Below are positions 16,647 to 25,705 of a stretch of DNA of 64,000 nt, one piece after another. The stretch is taken from NCBI RefSeq assembly GCF_003479605.1, contig NZ_QUHR01000006.1:1-64000 (forward strand). The letters are read 5' to 3'. The notes beneath the pieces were generated by a model. That model saw only the letters and a program-made list of their open reading frames with translations, had not been told where the DNA came from and searched no databases. The translations under genes and the position numbers were made by a program. This DNA is from Roseburia sp. AF12-17LB (GTDB taxonomy: Bacteria; Bacillota; Clostridia; Lachnospirales; Lachnospiraceae). Numbering within the stretch: position 1 is the stretch's first letter; each line of letters starts with the position of its first letter.

Positions 16647-17522
16647 ATGGAAGGAAAAGGAAGAATAACAGGACATACAGGATTATTGGCATTGATCGGT
16701 TCCCCGGTAGGACACTCAGGCTCCCCGGCAATGTATAACTATAGCTTTGAAAAATTAGGATTAGACTATGCATACGTAGCATTCGATATAAAAGTAGAAG
16801 AAGTAAAGGCAGCCTTGGATGCCATGCGCCTTTTCCACATGCGTGGCTGCAATGTAACGATGCCATGTAAGACAGAAACTGCAAAATATATGGATGAGCT
16901 TTCACCGGCAGCCCGGATTATCGGAGCAGTCAATACCATAGTAAATGAAGATGGAAAATTAATCGGACATATGACAGACGGTGAAGGATTTGTAGGCAAT
17001 TTAAGAGACCATGGAATTGAGATAAAAGGAAAGAAAATCACAGTAGCAGGAGGCGGCGGAGCAGCCACTGCCATTCAGGTACAGTGTGCGCTGGACGGGG
17101 CAAGAGAAATCAGCATTTTCAATATCAAAGATGACTTCTTCGAAAGAACACTGGAAACAGCAGAGAAGATTAGAAAAGAAGTGCCGGGCATTGTGGTAAA
17201 TGTGTATGACATTGCAGACACTGCAAAGATGACAGAAGAGATTCAAAGCTCTGACATTTTTGCCAATGCAACCATTGTTGGAATGAAACCGATGGAAAAA
17301 GAAAGCGTTGTGAAAGATACATCCGCATTCCGTCCGGGACTGGTGGTTGCAGATGCCGTTTATAATCCGGAAGAGACAAGATTACTCCGGGAAGCAAAAG
17401 AAGCAGGCTGTACCTGTCTCAATGGAAAAGGAATGTTACTGTGGCAGGGTGTTGCTGCATTCCGCCTGTACACCGGAGAAGAGATGCCGGTACGGGAAGT
17501 AAAAGAGAAGTTTTTCCAGTAG
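16647..17522 (+). CDS. aroE: shikimate dehydrogenase
   Basis: A 291-residue NADP-dependent enzyme reducing 3-dehydroshikimate to shikimate. The substrate-site motif GSPVGHSGSPAMYN, the catalytic-lysine segment NVTMPCK, GAVNTIV, and the nucleotide-binding GGGGAATAIQ are visible; the C-terminal NGKGMLLWQGVAAF is also typical. The start at 16647 has AGAAGGAGA about 7 nt upstream; an in-frame extension runs back into repeat A and is rejected. First gene of an aroE-aroD-aroK cluster. Because repeat A ends only 32 nt upstream, the promoter must lie inside or beyond the repeat. Confidence 0.95.
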   Translation: MEGKGRITGHTGLLALIGSPVGHSGSPAMYNYSFEKLGLDYAYVAFDIKVEEVKAALDAMRLFHMRGCNVTMPCKTETAKYMDELSPAARIIGAVNTIVNEDGKLIGHMTDGEGFVGNLRDHGIEIKGKKITVAGGGGAATAIQVQCALDGAREISIFNIKDDFFERTLETAEKIRKEVPGIVVNVYDIADTAKMTEEIQSSDIFANATIVGMKPMEKESVVKDTSAFRPGLVVADAVYNPEETRLLREAKEAGCTCLNGKGMLLWQGVAAFRLYTGEEMPVREVKEKFFQ

Positions 17523-17537
17523 GATAAGGAGTAAGAA

Positions 17538-18311
17538 ATGGAGCAGACGGTAGTCAGAATCAGGACATTGGAAATCGGAAGCGGAATGCCAAAGATTTGT
17601 GTTCCGGTTGTAGGAAAGACGGAAAAAGAAATATTAGAGGGCGCAGAGCGGGCGAAGGCTGCAAAACCGGATCTGGTGGAATTTCGTGTGGACTGGTATG
17701 AAGAAGTTGCAGACAGTAAAAAAGTAGTAGCACTGTTAGAAAAGCTTCGTAAATGTTTGGGAGAACTTCCAGTTTTATTTACCTTCCGAAGCAGCAGGGA
17801 AGGCGGAGAAGCTGCCTTAAGCGACGGAGCATATCAAAGCTTAAATGAAGCTGCAATTGCATCCGGGTTTGTGGACTGCGTGGATGTGGAATTATTTTCC
17901 GGGGATGCTGTTGTAAAGGCAGTAGTAGCGGCAGCACATAGCAATAATGTAAAAGTCATTGCATCCAATCATGATTTTGAAAAAACACCGGCAGCAGAAG
18001 AACTCCATGCCAGACTTCAGAAGATGGAAGCACTTGGTGCAGATATTCCAAAGATTGCCGTTATGCCACAAAGCAGCAAAGACGTCTTAACACTGCTTAC
18101 GGTAACGGAAAGCTGGAAGGAAACAGGGAAGACACCTGTTATTACTATGTCTATGGCAGGAGAGGGCTTAATCAGCCGTCTTTGCGGAGAAATCTTTGGC
18201 TCGGCAGTTACCTTTGGTGCAGCCGGAAAGAGCAGCGCACCGGGACAGATAGATGCAGAAGAACTGCGGCGGATATTGGAAATCATACATCAGAACAGCA
18301 ATAGACAGTAA
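17538..18311 (+). CDS. aroD: type I 3-dehydroquinate dehydratase
   Basis: A 257-residue enzyme converting 3-dehydroquinate to 3-dehydroshikimate through a Schiff base. The catalytic histidine is H145 (SNHDFEKTP) and the Schiff-base lysine K172 (IPKIAVMPQ). The FRVDWYE strand and FTFRS are also typical of type I enzymes. A GGAG site precedes the start. It sits 15 nt after aroE, the enzyme using its product, so the order gives two consecutive shikimate-pathway steps. Confidence 0.95.
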   Translation: MEQTVVRIRTLEIGSGMPKICVPVVGKTEKEILEGAERAKAAKPDLVEFRVDWYEEVADSKKVVALLEKLRKCLGELPVLFTFRSSREGGEAALSDGAYQSLNEAAIASGFVDCVDVELFSGDAVVKAVVAAAHSNNVKVIASNHDFEKTPAAEELHARLQKMEALGADIPKIAVMPQSSKDVLTLLTVTESWKETGKTPVITMSMAGEGLISRLCGEIFGSAVTFGAAGKSSAPGQIDAEELRRILEIIHQNSNRQ

Positions 18312-18372
18312 AAATAATAGAGAAGAATTTCAATCGATATTTGGAATCATACATATGGAAAGGAATTAGAAA

Positions 18373-18885
18373 ATGGCAGAGAATATTTTTCTGATTGGAT
18401 TTATGGGAGCCGGGAAAAGCACCATAGCAAAAGTATTAAAAGAGAAATTAAATGTTCCTCTTTGCGAAATGGATGAAATGATTGCAGAGCAGCAGAAAAT
18501 GGCTATCTCTGACATTTTTGCACAGTATGGTGAAACACATTTCAGAGATTTGGAGACACAGCTTGTAAAAGATATTTCAGAAAAAGACGGTGTCATCGTA
18601 TCCTGCGGTGGCGGTGCAGTGCTGCGGGAAGAAAATGTATCTTTTATGAAAGAAAATGGCAGAATCGTTCTGTTGTCTGCTACACCGGAAACCATTTATG
18701 AGAGAGTCCGCTACAGCAAGGACCGCCCGATTTTAAATGGCCATATGAATGTGGAGTACATCCGTGAACTGATGGAAAAACGCCGTAGCCGTTATGAAAG
18801 TGTTGCAGACCTTGCGGTGGCAACAGACGGCAGGAGTGCAGAGACAATCGCAGATGAGATTATTGCAAAGTTAAGAGAAGCATAA
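18373..18885 (+). CDS. aroK: shikimate kinase
   Basis: A 170-residue P-loop kinase phosphorylating shikimate at the 3-hydroxyl. Walker A is GFMGAGKST, the shikimate-binding acidic motif is MDEMI, then FRDLE, the CGGGAVLR glycine loop, and the lid segment YSKDRPIL. Length is standard. It follows aroD by 61 nt, and its stop codon overlaps the next gene's ATG (TAATG), so translation is coupled to a methyltransferase not obviously in the pathway. Confidence 0.95.
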   Translation: MAENIFLIGFMGAGKSTIAKVLKEKLNVPLCEMDEMIAEQQKMAISDIFAQYGETHFRDLETQLVKDISEKDGVIVSCGGGAVLREENVSFMKENGRIVLLSATPETIYERVRYSKDRPILNGHMNVEYIRELMEKRRSRYESVADLAVATDGRSAETIADEIIAKLREA

Positions 18886-20057
18886 TGGAAATGAGAGAGT
18901 ATATAGAAGCAATTGCAGAAAGCTGCAGAAAGCTGATTATCAGTAAGCCCGCCACAAAGCAGGAAGAGTATCGTAAAATTATCGTGCAGAAAAAGGAAGC
19001 CTTTTTCCAGATGGAAAAATATACGGACAAGCAGGTATTTCATGAGAATCTATCTGTAGAAGAATTAGAGACAGCATTGGAAGAACTGATGCAGAATCAT
19101 TTTCGCCAGCTCAATGGATTTGATATAGAAGCAGAGCATATTCTTCTGGTATCCAAAAAAGGAGTGCCGTCTTATAAAAAGAAAAAGCTGCAGAATGCAG
19201 TAAATGAGACTGCAACCCATAACCGGAAGAAAAATTATCTCTTAGAAGAAGGTAAGGTCATTCCGCCGTTGGTGGATATGGGAATTTTTACCACAGAGGG
19301 TAAAATTGTCCGTACCATGTATGATAAGTTTAAGCAGATTAACCGTTTTATTGAAATCATCGATGATTATGTGAAGGACTGTAAAAAAGAGAAGCTTCAT
19401 ATCATTGATTTCGGCTGCGGTAAGTCCTATCTTACTTTTATTATGTACTACTACTTTACGGAAGTGCGCAAGATTCCGGTAGAGATTGTGGGATTGGATT
19501 TAAAGAAAGATGTCATAGAAAAATGTAATCAGGCAGCAAAAAAATACGGATATGACACCCTGCATTTTGAACTGGGAGATATCAATGGCTACAAAGCACC
19601 GTTTCCGGTGGATATTGTAGTATCTTTGCATGCCTGCGATACCGCAACGGATTTTGCCTTATACAATGCCATCAGTTGGGATGCGGAAATGATTTTCTCC
19701 GTGCCATGCTGCCAGCATGAATTAAATGAGCAGATGGAGAGTGAAAAGCTGCATCTGATGACCCGTTATGGCATTATCAAAGAGCGTTTTGCAGCACTGA
19801 CAACGGATGCAATCCGTGCCAACCTCTTAGAGTGCTGCGGATACAAGAGCCAGGTCTTAGAATTTGTGGATTTGTCCCATACGCCAAAGAATCTTCTGAT
19901 CCGGGCGAGAAAGGCAAAGATTTCAAAGGAGCATAAGCAGAAGCTTTTAAAAGAAGTGGATGCCATGTGCGAAGAATTCCAGCTAAAACCGTTACTCTAC
20001 GGATTACTGCAAGTGGATGAAGGGAGAAATACGGATGCATTCAGAACAGGAAAATAA
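18885..20057 (+). CDS. class I SAM-dependent methyltransferase, METTL25/GSTCD-like
   Basis: A 390-residue putative methyltransferase. The SAM-binding motif I is IIDFGCGKSYLTFIMYYY, followed by a second acidic strand VGLDL, then SLHACDTATD, the hallmark of the family that includes METTL25/GSTCD-type proteins, and FSVPCCQHELN. The N-terminal 130 residues are helical and unrecognised. The start overlaps the aroK stop by one base, and the gene overlaps the next methyltransferase by 23 nt. Pairing with an rRNA m5C methyltransferase suggests an RNA substrate, which is inference. Confidence 0.82.
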   Translation: MEMREYIEAIAESCRKLIISKPATKQEEYRKIIVQKKEAFFQMEKYTDKQVFHENLSVEELETALEELMQNHFRQLNGFDIEAEHILLVSKKGVPSYKKKKLQNAVNETATHNRKKNYLLEEGKVIPPLVDMGIFTTEGKIVRTMYDKFKQINRFIEIIDDYVKDCKKEKLHIIDFGCGKSYLTFIMYYYFTEVRKIPVEIVGLDLKKDVIEKCNQAAKKYGYDTLHFELGDINGYKAPFPVDIVVSLHACDTATDFALYNAISWDAEMIFSVPCCQHELNEQMESEKLHLMTRYGIIKERFAALTTDAIRANLLECCGYKSQVLEFVDLSHTPKNLLIRARKAKISKEHKQKLLKEVDAMCEEFQLKPLLYGLLQVDEGRNTDAFRTGK

Positions 20058-21393
20058 TAGTTTCCCGGCAGAGTTTTTAGAGAGAATGAAAGAAATGTTA
20101 GGGGAAGAGTACCCGGCATTTTTCGAAAGCTTAGGGCAGGAGCGGCAGCAGTCGTTCCGGATTAATACAGGGAAAACCAGTGTATCAGGATTTTTACAAC
20201 AGACAGATTGGAAGCTAAAACCGGTTCCATGGTGTGAGTCCGGTTTTTATTACGGAAAAGAGATTCGTCTGGGAAAACATTCTTATCACAATGCTGGTGT
20301 GTATTATATTCAGGAGCCATCGGCAATGGTACCGGCAGAATGTCTTAAGGCACAGCCGGGGGATATCATCTTAGATCTCTGTGCAGCTCCCGGTGGAAAG
20401 AGTACCCAGATTGCGGCAGCTATGAAGGGGGAAGGAATCTTAATCTGTAATGAGATTCATCCGGCGAGAGCGAAGATTTTATCTGAAAATATAGAGCGGA
20501 TGGGAATCAAAAACGCACTGGTATTAAATGAGACACCGGAGCATCTGTCAGAGCGTTTTCCAGGCTGCTTTGATAAAATCATGGTGGATGCACCATGCTC
20601 CGGGGAAGGCATGTTCCGGAAAAATGAAGAGGCCGGAAATGAGTGGAGCCTTGACAATGTGAAGCTGTGTGCCGACCGGCAGGACGGCATCTTAGACTGT
20701 GCGTATGAGATGTTAAGACCCGGCGGCAGGATGGTATATTCCACCTGCACCTTTGCACCGGAAGAGGATGAAGGAAGTGTGCACCGTTTCTTAGAACGTC
20801 ATCCGGACTGCCAGATTGCAGAAGGAATTGACTGTGAAGGCTTTATTCATGACAAAGAAGGCTGCATCCGTCTGTTTCCACATAAAATCGAAGGTGAAGG
20901 ACATTTTGCAGCAGTGATAACGAAAGCAGGCGAAGGTTATGGCGGCTTTGGACTGACGGAAAAGGGCATAAAGGAAAAAGACTGCCCGGAATATCTTTCT
21001 TTTGTAAAAGAGAGTTTAAAAGAAAAACCTCAGGGAGCATTGCTTAAATTTGGAGAGCAGCTCTATCTGATGCCGGAAGGATTTCCTGCTTTAAAGGGGC
21101 TGAAGGTATTACGGCCGGGACTGCATCTTGGCACCTTAAAAAAGAACCGTTTTGAACCATCCCATGCACTGGCACTTGCCATGCAGCCACAAGAGGCATT
21201 TCATGTTGCCATGCTTTCTTCTGGCAGCCAGGAAATCAGACAGTATCTGATGGGACAGACTTTTTCATGGGGAGGAGAAAAGGGCTGGTATTTAATCTGC
21301 GTAGATGGCTACAGCATCGGCTGGGGCAAGCTGGCAGGTGGAATCATGAAGAATCATTATCCGAAAGGGCTTCGTATGGTGGATATTACCTGA
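20035..21393 (+). CDS. rsmF: RsmF/NOL1/NOP2-family RNA m5C methyltransferase
   Basis: A 452-residue enzyme that methylates cytosine C5 in rRNA. The catalytic cysteines are in DAPCSGEGMF (motif IV) and STCTFAPEE (motif VI); the SAM site is LDLCAAPGGKSTQIA. The C-terminal part (about 290-450) matches the RsmF extra RNA-binding region. The start at 20035 has AGGGAG 8 nt upstream; an in-frame ATG at 20017 has none. The exact target cytosine cannot be read from the sequence, so rsmF is used for family only. Confidence 0.88.
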   Translation: MHSEQENNSFPAEFLERMKEMLGEEYPAFFESLGQERQQSFRINTGKTSVSGFLQQTDWKLKPVPWCESGFYYGKEIRLGKHSYHNAGVYYIQEPSAMVPAECLKAQPGDIILDLCAAPGGKSTQIAAAMKGEGILICNEIHPARAKILSENIERMGIKNALVLNETPEHLSERFPGCFDKIMVDAPCSGEGMFRKNEEAGNEWSLDNVKLCADRQDGILDCAYEMLRPGGRMVYSTCTFAPEEDEGSVHRFLERHPDCQIAEGIDCEGFIHDKEGCIRLFPHKIEGEGHFAAVITKAGEGYGGFGLTEKGIKEKDCPEYLSFVKESLKEKPQGALLKFGEQLYLMPEGFPALKGLKVLRPGLHLGTLKKNRFEPSHALALAMQPQEAFHVAMLSSGSQEIRQYLMGQTFSWGGEKGWYLICVDGYSIGWGKLAGGIMKNHYPKGLRMVDIT

Positions 21394-21469
21394 AAGGAGA
21401 GAATCTGAAAAAAGCTGCTTAAAATAAAACAAAATTAAGGAAATATTAATAAACACCGGGAATATCTGC

Positions 21470-21498
21470 TTGTGATTTAAAAGAAAATCGAATATGAT
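21470..21498 (+). promoter_or_regulatory. promoter of the phospholipid operon
   Basis: TTGTGA (21470-21475), 17-bp spacer, TATGAT (21493-21498), 35 nt before the PAP2-family gene. It is the best sigma-A match in the 139-nt gap. No operator-like dyad is evident. Confidence 0.6.
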
Positions 21499-21532
21499 TA
21501 TTAAGTCGGAAAAAATAGAAAGTTAGAAAATT

Positions 21533-22252
21533 ATGTGTGAAGAGACAAAGTTGGGAAAATTTTATCAAAAATACATAGCAAAATGGATACCATCATACGG
21601 ACCACTGCCATTGGCATGGTGTGCCATTTTTAATACCATTATTTATTGGGGCACCCAGAGGCTGATGGCAAATGCAAAGCATTATGACCTGACCAGCAAT
21701 CTGGACAGGAGTATTCCTTTTGTAAAAGAGTGGATTATTCTGTATGTTTTATTTTTTGCGTTCAGTTTAATAAATTATATTTTGGTATCGAGAGAAGATA
21801 AGGAAACATTTTTCCGTTTTGCAACAGCGGATATGTTGTCAAGAGTAATCTGTTGTATCTTCTTTATATTGCTTCCAACCACGAATATCAGACCGGAAGT
21901 GACAGGGCATGATTTCTGCAGCTGGCTGGTGCGTTTTATCTATGCATCGGATGCACCGACGAATCTCTTTCCATCCATCCATTGTCTGGTAAGCTGGTTC
22001 TGCTTCATCGGAGTAAGAAAGAGCCGTAAGATACCGGGCTGGTACAAAGGATGTTCTTTTGTGATGGCAGCATTGATTTGTGCATCCACCCAGTTTACCA
22101 AACAGCATTATATGATTGACCTGGTAGCAGGCATTTTTCTGGCAGAATTCTGCTGGTTTGTATCAAAGCATACCGGAATGTACCGTCCGGTAATGAAAGT
22201 TTTTGATAAAATCGGAAGAAAGATATTTGGGGTGAAGCATTATGATGAGTAA
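21533..22252 (+). CDS. PAP2-superfamily membrane phosphatase/transferase
   Basis: A 239-residue membrane protein with about six hydrophobic segments. The PAP2 active-site motifs are visible: PTTNIRP, the SIH motif in NLFPSIHCLVSW, and the final H-x3-D in TKQHYMIDLVAG. The PSIH form resembles the AUR1/inositolphosphotransferase-like branch as well as lipid phosphatases. It heads an operon with an MprF-like membrane protein, pssA and psd, so a phospholipid headgroup or lipid-phosphate reaction is likely. The Shine-Dalgarno is weak. Which lipid it acts on is open. Confidence 0.85.
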   Translation: MCEETKLGKFYQKYIAKWIPSYGPLPLAWCAIFNTIIYWGTQRLMANAKHYDLTSNLDRSIPFVKEWIILYVLFFAFSLINYILVSREDKETFFRFATADMLSRVICCIFFILLPTTNIRPEVTGHDFCSWLVRFIYASDAPTNLFPSIHCLVSWFCFIGVRKSRKIPGWYKGCSFVMAALICASTQFTKQHYMIDLVAGIFLAEFCWFVSKHTGMYRPVMKVFDKIGRKIFGVKHYDE

Positions 22253-23282
22253 GAAAAAAGGAATACTGAATGCAGTTTTTCTTATTACCGTATTTGCAAT
22301 TACCATATATGCAATCTTTCATGGACAGGATTTAGGTGAATTGTTCGGCTATATCCGGAATACGGATTACCGGTACTGGCTTGTTGCGGTGGTCTGCGTG
22401 GTATTCTTTATCTGCAGTGAATCTGTTATTATATTTTATATGATGCGAAGCATCCGGCAGAAGATAAAACTTATGCATTGTTTCCTGTATTCCTTTGTTG
22501 GATTCTTTTTCAGCTGTATTACTCCATCGGCAACCGGAGGACAGCCGGCACAGATTTATTATATGAAAAAGGATAAGCTGTCCATACCGGTATCGACACT
22601 GGTTTTAATGATTGTAACCATTACCTATAAGCTGGTACTTGTGGTACTCGGCACATTGGTTGTAATCATTCGTCCGGCACAGATTATGCATTATCTTGAA
22701 CCGGTGCTGGGATGGTGTTATTTGGGACTTTTATTAAATGTCTTTTGTGTGGCATTTATGATGTTTCTGGTTTTCCATCCGACACTGGCAGCTAATATGA
22801 TGGATGCCATCATAAGAGGACTTGGCAAAATTCATCTGATGAAGCGTACTGAATATTACCGGGAAAAAATGGCAAATGCCATGAAGCAGTATCAGGATGT
22901 GGCAGGTTATTTCCGTACCCATAAATTGGTCGTAACCAATGTATTTCTGATTACCGTAGTACAAAGACTGTTACTCTTTTTTGTAACATATCTGACCTGC
23001 CGTTCCTTCGGAATCAATGGAACAGGGATGGTAACCATTGTTGTATTACAGGGAATGATTTCCGTTGCGGTGGATATGCTTCCGTTACCGGGAGGAATGG
23101 GAATCAGTGAATCACTGTTTTTATCTATTTTTGCACCAATCTGCGGCACACTGACATTGCCGGCGATGGTGGTAAGCAGGGGACTCAGTTATTACACAGA
23201 ATTAATTTTAAGCGCAGTTATGACAGTCGTAGCACATTTTACGATAGGAAGACCGCATAAACAGAAGAGGGAAGAAAGGTAG
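22242..23282 (+). CDS. MprF-type membrane-domain protein (LPG_synthase_TM / UPF0104)
   Basis: A 346-residue integral membrane protein with about eight segments, matching the flippase-like membrane half of MprF without the aminoacyltransferase domain. The conserved TPSATGGQPAQIYYMKK loop and the PLPGGMGISESLFL segment are family signatures. The start overlaps the preceding gene by 11 nt (ATG at 22242 or 22245, with GGGGTGA upstream). In this phospholipid operon a lipid-translocating role is inferred. Such proteins are also often annotated only as lysylphosphatidylglycerol synthase-related. Confidence 0.85.
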   Translation: MMSKKKGILNAVFLITVFAITIYAIFHGQDLGELFGYIRNTDYRYWLVAVVCVVFFICSESVIIFYMMRSIRQKIKLMHCFLYSFVGFFFSCITPSATGGQPAQIYYMKKDKLSIPVSTLVLMIVTITYKLVLVVLGTLVVIIRPAQIMHYLEPVLGWCYLGLLLNVFCVAFMMFLVFHPTLAANMMDAIIRGLGKIHLMKRTEYYREKMANAMKQYQDVAGYFRTHKLVVTNVFLITVVQRLLLFFVTYLTCRSFGINGTGMVTIVVLQGMISVAVDMLPLPGGMGISESLFLSIFAPICGTLTLPAMVVSRGLSYYTELILSAVMTVVAHFTIGRPHKQKREER

Positions 23283-23290
23283 AGGGAAAA

Positions 23291-23974
23291 ATGATAGGTT
23301 TTTATGATTATACAGTAGTACTTACATATATTAGTCTGATGTGTTCTGTTTTTGGAATTACTCAGGCAATTGGAGGACATTACAGAACAGCAATTATCTG
23401 TCTGGCATTATCCGGATTATTTGATATGTTTGATGGAAAGATTGCAAGAACCAAAAAGAACCGTACTGATGATGAAAAATTATTTGGCGTTCAGATTGAT
23501 TCCCTTTGCGATGTAGTCTGCTTTGGTGCGTTCCCGGCAGTAATCTGTTATGTGCTTGGTGTAAGAGGTATTCTTGGAACCATTGTTCTGGCATATTATT
23601 GTGTCTGCTCCGTGATTCGTCTTGGATTCTTCAATGTGTTGGAAACCAACCGCCAGAGAGTAGAAGAGGGTGCCAATAAATATTATCACGGACTGCCGAT
23701 TACAACGATGGCAATCGTACTGCCACTGGCATTTATGCTGAACTTTGTAATTGCAGAGCGTGAATTCAGTGTGTTACTGCTCTTTGTTTTGGCAGTAGTT
23801 GGCACATTATTTATTGTAGATTTTAAATTGAAAAAGCCATCCAATGCATTTCTTGCAGTTTTGGTTATCCTTGTGGCATGTGCAGTAATTGCAATCTTCC
23901 TATTCTCAAAATATCATATTTCGCTGTGCTTTCCGGGACTGGAGAATTCCATTTTAGATCGTCTGATGAGGTAG
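23291..23974 (+). CDS. pssA: CDP-diacylglycerol--serine O-phosphatidyltransferase
   Basis: A 227-residue membrane enzyme making phosphatidylserine from CDP-diacylglycerol and serine. The CDP-alcohol phosphotransferase motif is clear: DGKIAR ... G-x3-D-x3-D in FGVQIDSLCDVVCFGAFPA. The gap between AR and G is 12 residues (TKKNRTDDEKLF) instead of the usual 8, a four-residue insertion. VVCFG after the second aspartate fits PssA. psd follows, which uses the product. GAGGG precedes the start. Confidence 0.9.
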   Translation: MIGFYDYTVVLTYISLMCSVFGITQAIGGHYRTAIICLALSGLFDMFDGKIARTKKNRTDDEKLFGVQIDSLCDVVCFGAFPAVICYVLGVRGILGTIVLAYYCVCSVIRLGFFNVLETNRQRVEEGANKYYHGLPITTMAIVLPLAFMLNFVIAEREFSVLLLFVLAVVGTLFIVDFKLKKPSNAFLAVLVILVACAVIAIFLFSKYHISLCFPGLENSILDRLMR

Positions 23975-24086
23975 AAATTGTGTCGGATGAGACCAGCATT
24001 ATGTTCAATGAGCCGGAAATGGGATGTAACGTGACAGAAAATGCGTAACATTTCCTGCAATAAGGAAAAATGAGGAGGAAACGAAG

Positions 24087-24971
24087 ATGCGTTGTGTAGA
24101 CCGGAAGGGAAATGAAATTGGTGAGAATGCAGCACAGGGCAGAGTGTTAAAGGCATTGTATGAGACGGCTGCCGGAAGAATTTTACTTGGAATTTTAGTG
24201 AAACCTTTTGTTTCCAAAGCAGGTGGATTCCTTTTGAACCAGCCGGTATCAAAGGCTGCAATTGCACCATTTATAAAAAAGAATCATGTAGATATGACAG
24301 ATTATGAGGAACGGGAATACCGTTCCTATAATGATTTTTTTACCAGAAAAATCAAGCCGGGACACCGGAAATTTGACCGTGTTAAGGAGAATTTCTGTGC
24401 ACCCTGCGATAGCAGGCTCAGTATATATCCCATTACAGCAGAGGGAAAAGTCTGCGTCAAGGATACGGAATATACCATGGAGAGTCTTTTCCGTAGCAGG
24501 AAAATCGCCCGTCATTATGAGGGCGGAACCCTTTGCATTTTCCGCCTGACGGTAGATGATTATCATCATTACAGCTTTGTGGATGATGGCAGAATGGGGT
24601 ACATCTATAGGATTCCGGGTGTTTTTCATACGGTAAATCCGCTGGCGGGAGAAATATATCCGATTTATAAGGAAAATACCAGAGAATTTTCTGTGCTGAA
24701 AAGTCAGCATTTTGGCAATATTTTAATGATGGAAGTGGGCGCACTTATGGTAGGCAGAATCTGTAATGAGAAAGAAAACTGCCCGGTGCACCGTGGAGAA
24801 GAAAAAGGTAAATTTGAATTTGGCGGTTCTACGGTAATTTTGTGTCTGGAAAAAGACAGGGTAGAACTGGACGCAGATATTGTGTATAATTCCAATAAAG
24901 GAGTCGAGACGAAAGTCCGGCAGGGGGAAAAGATTGGAAGGATGTCAGAATGGAAGCGCATGAAGTATTAG
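24087..24971 (+). CDS. psd: phosphatidylserine decarboxylase
   Basis: A 294-residue proenzyme converting phosphatidylserine to phosphatidylethanolamine. The self-cleavage/pyruvoyl site is FGGST (in KFEFGGSTVILCL), a variant of LGST. The FRLTVDDYHHYSFVDDG and GVFHTVNPLA segments are typical. GGAGG lies before the start. The 112-nt gap from pssA contains partly paired repeats (GGAAATG/CATTTCC) but no T-run. The last 22 nt overlap larB. Confidence 0.95.
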   Translation: MRCVDRKGNEIGENAAQGRVLKALYETAAGRILLGILVKPFVSKAGGFLLNQPVSKAAIAPFIKKNHVDMTDYEEREYRSYNDFFTRKIKPGHRKFDRVKENFCAPCDSRLSIYPITAEGKVCVKDTEYTMESLFRSRKIARHYEGGTLCIFRLTVDDYHHYSFVDDGRMGYIYRIPGVFHTVNPLAGEIYPIYKENTREFSVLKSQHFGNILMMEVGALMVGRICNEKENCPVHRGEEKGKFEFGGSTVILCLEKDRVELDADIVYNSNKGVETKVRQGEKIGRMSEWKRMKY

Positions 24972-25705
24972 AACAGGTAAAAAGCGGAAAGATGACCGTA
25001 GAAGAAGCGGAGCAGTTTTTTAAAAGGGAACCATTTGAAGAGATGGGCTATGCAAAGATAGACAGCCATCGGAAAGTGCGTTCCGGTTTTGCAGAAGTGG
25101 TATTCTGTCAGGGAAAACGGGATGAGTTTCTTCTTGAAATCTTTCAGAGAATATACAAGGATGAAGGCGAGGTCATGGGAACCAGGGCGTCTTTGGCACA
25201 GTATGAGCTGTTGCACAAGGAATTACCGCAGGTTACCTATGACCCTGTTTCTCGTATATTAAAAATTGAAAAAAAGGATAAAAAACGCAGTGGACTGATA
25301 GCAGTATGTACGGCTGGAACGGCAGATATTGCAGTGGCAGAAGAGGCTGCGCAGACGGCAGAGTTTTTCGGAGCCAATGTGGAACGTATTTATGATGTGG
25401 GAGTCAGTGGAATTCACCGTCTCCTTTCAAGGCTTGAGGTAATCCAGAAAGCCAACTGTGTTGTTGCAGTGGCTGGCATGGAAGGAGCACTGGCAAGTGT
25501 TTTAGGCGGACTGGTAAGCAGGCCGGTAATCGGTGTACCAACCTCCGTAGGCTATGGAGCGAATATGGGAGGCATTTCTGCATTGCTTACCATGATTAAT
25601 TCCTGTGCGAACGGTGTTGCAGTGGTAAATATTGATAATGGTTATGGTGCAGGCTGTCTTGCAACACAGATAAACAGACTGGGGGTGCATGATGAAAAAG
25701 CGTAG
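24950..25705 (+). CDS. larB: nickel pincer cofactor biosynthesis protein LarB
   Basis: A 251-residue enzyme that carboxylates and hydrolyses nicotinic acid adenine dinucleotide in the first step of nickel-pincer nucleotide synthesis. The C-terminal half is AIR-carboxylase-like: AVCTAGTADIAVAEEAA, VEVIQKANCVVAVAGMEGALASVLGGL and VGVPTSVGYGAN-type loops. It overlaps psd by 22 nt and larC by 17 nt. larE and the racemase larA are not in this window, so they would have to be elsewhere. Confidence 0.93.
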   Translation: MEAHEVLEQVKSGKMTVEEAEQFFKREPFEEMGYAKIDSHRKVRSGFAEVVFCQGKRDEFLLEIFQRIYKDEGEVMGTRASLAQYELLHKELPQVTYDPVSRILKIEKKDKKRSGLIAVCTAGTADIAVAEEAAQTAEFFGANVERIYDVGVSGIHRLLSRLEVIQKANCVVAVAGMEGALASVLGGLVSRPVIGVPTSVGYGANMGGISALLTMINSCANGVAVVNIDNGYGAGCLATQINRLGVHDEKA

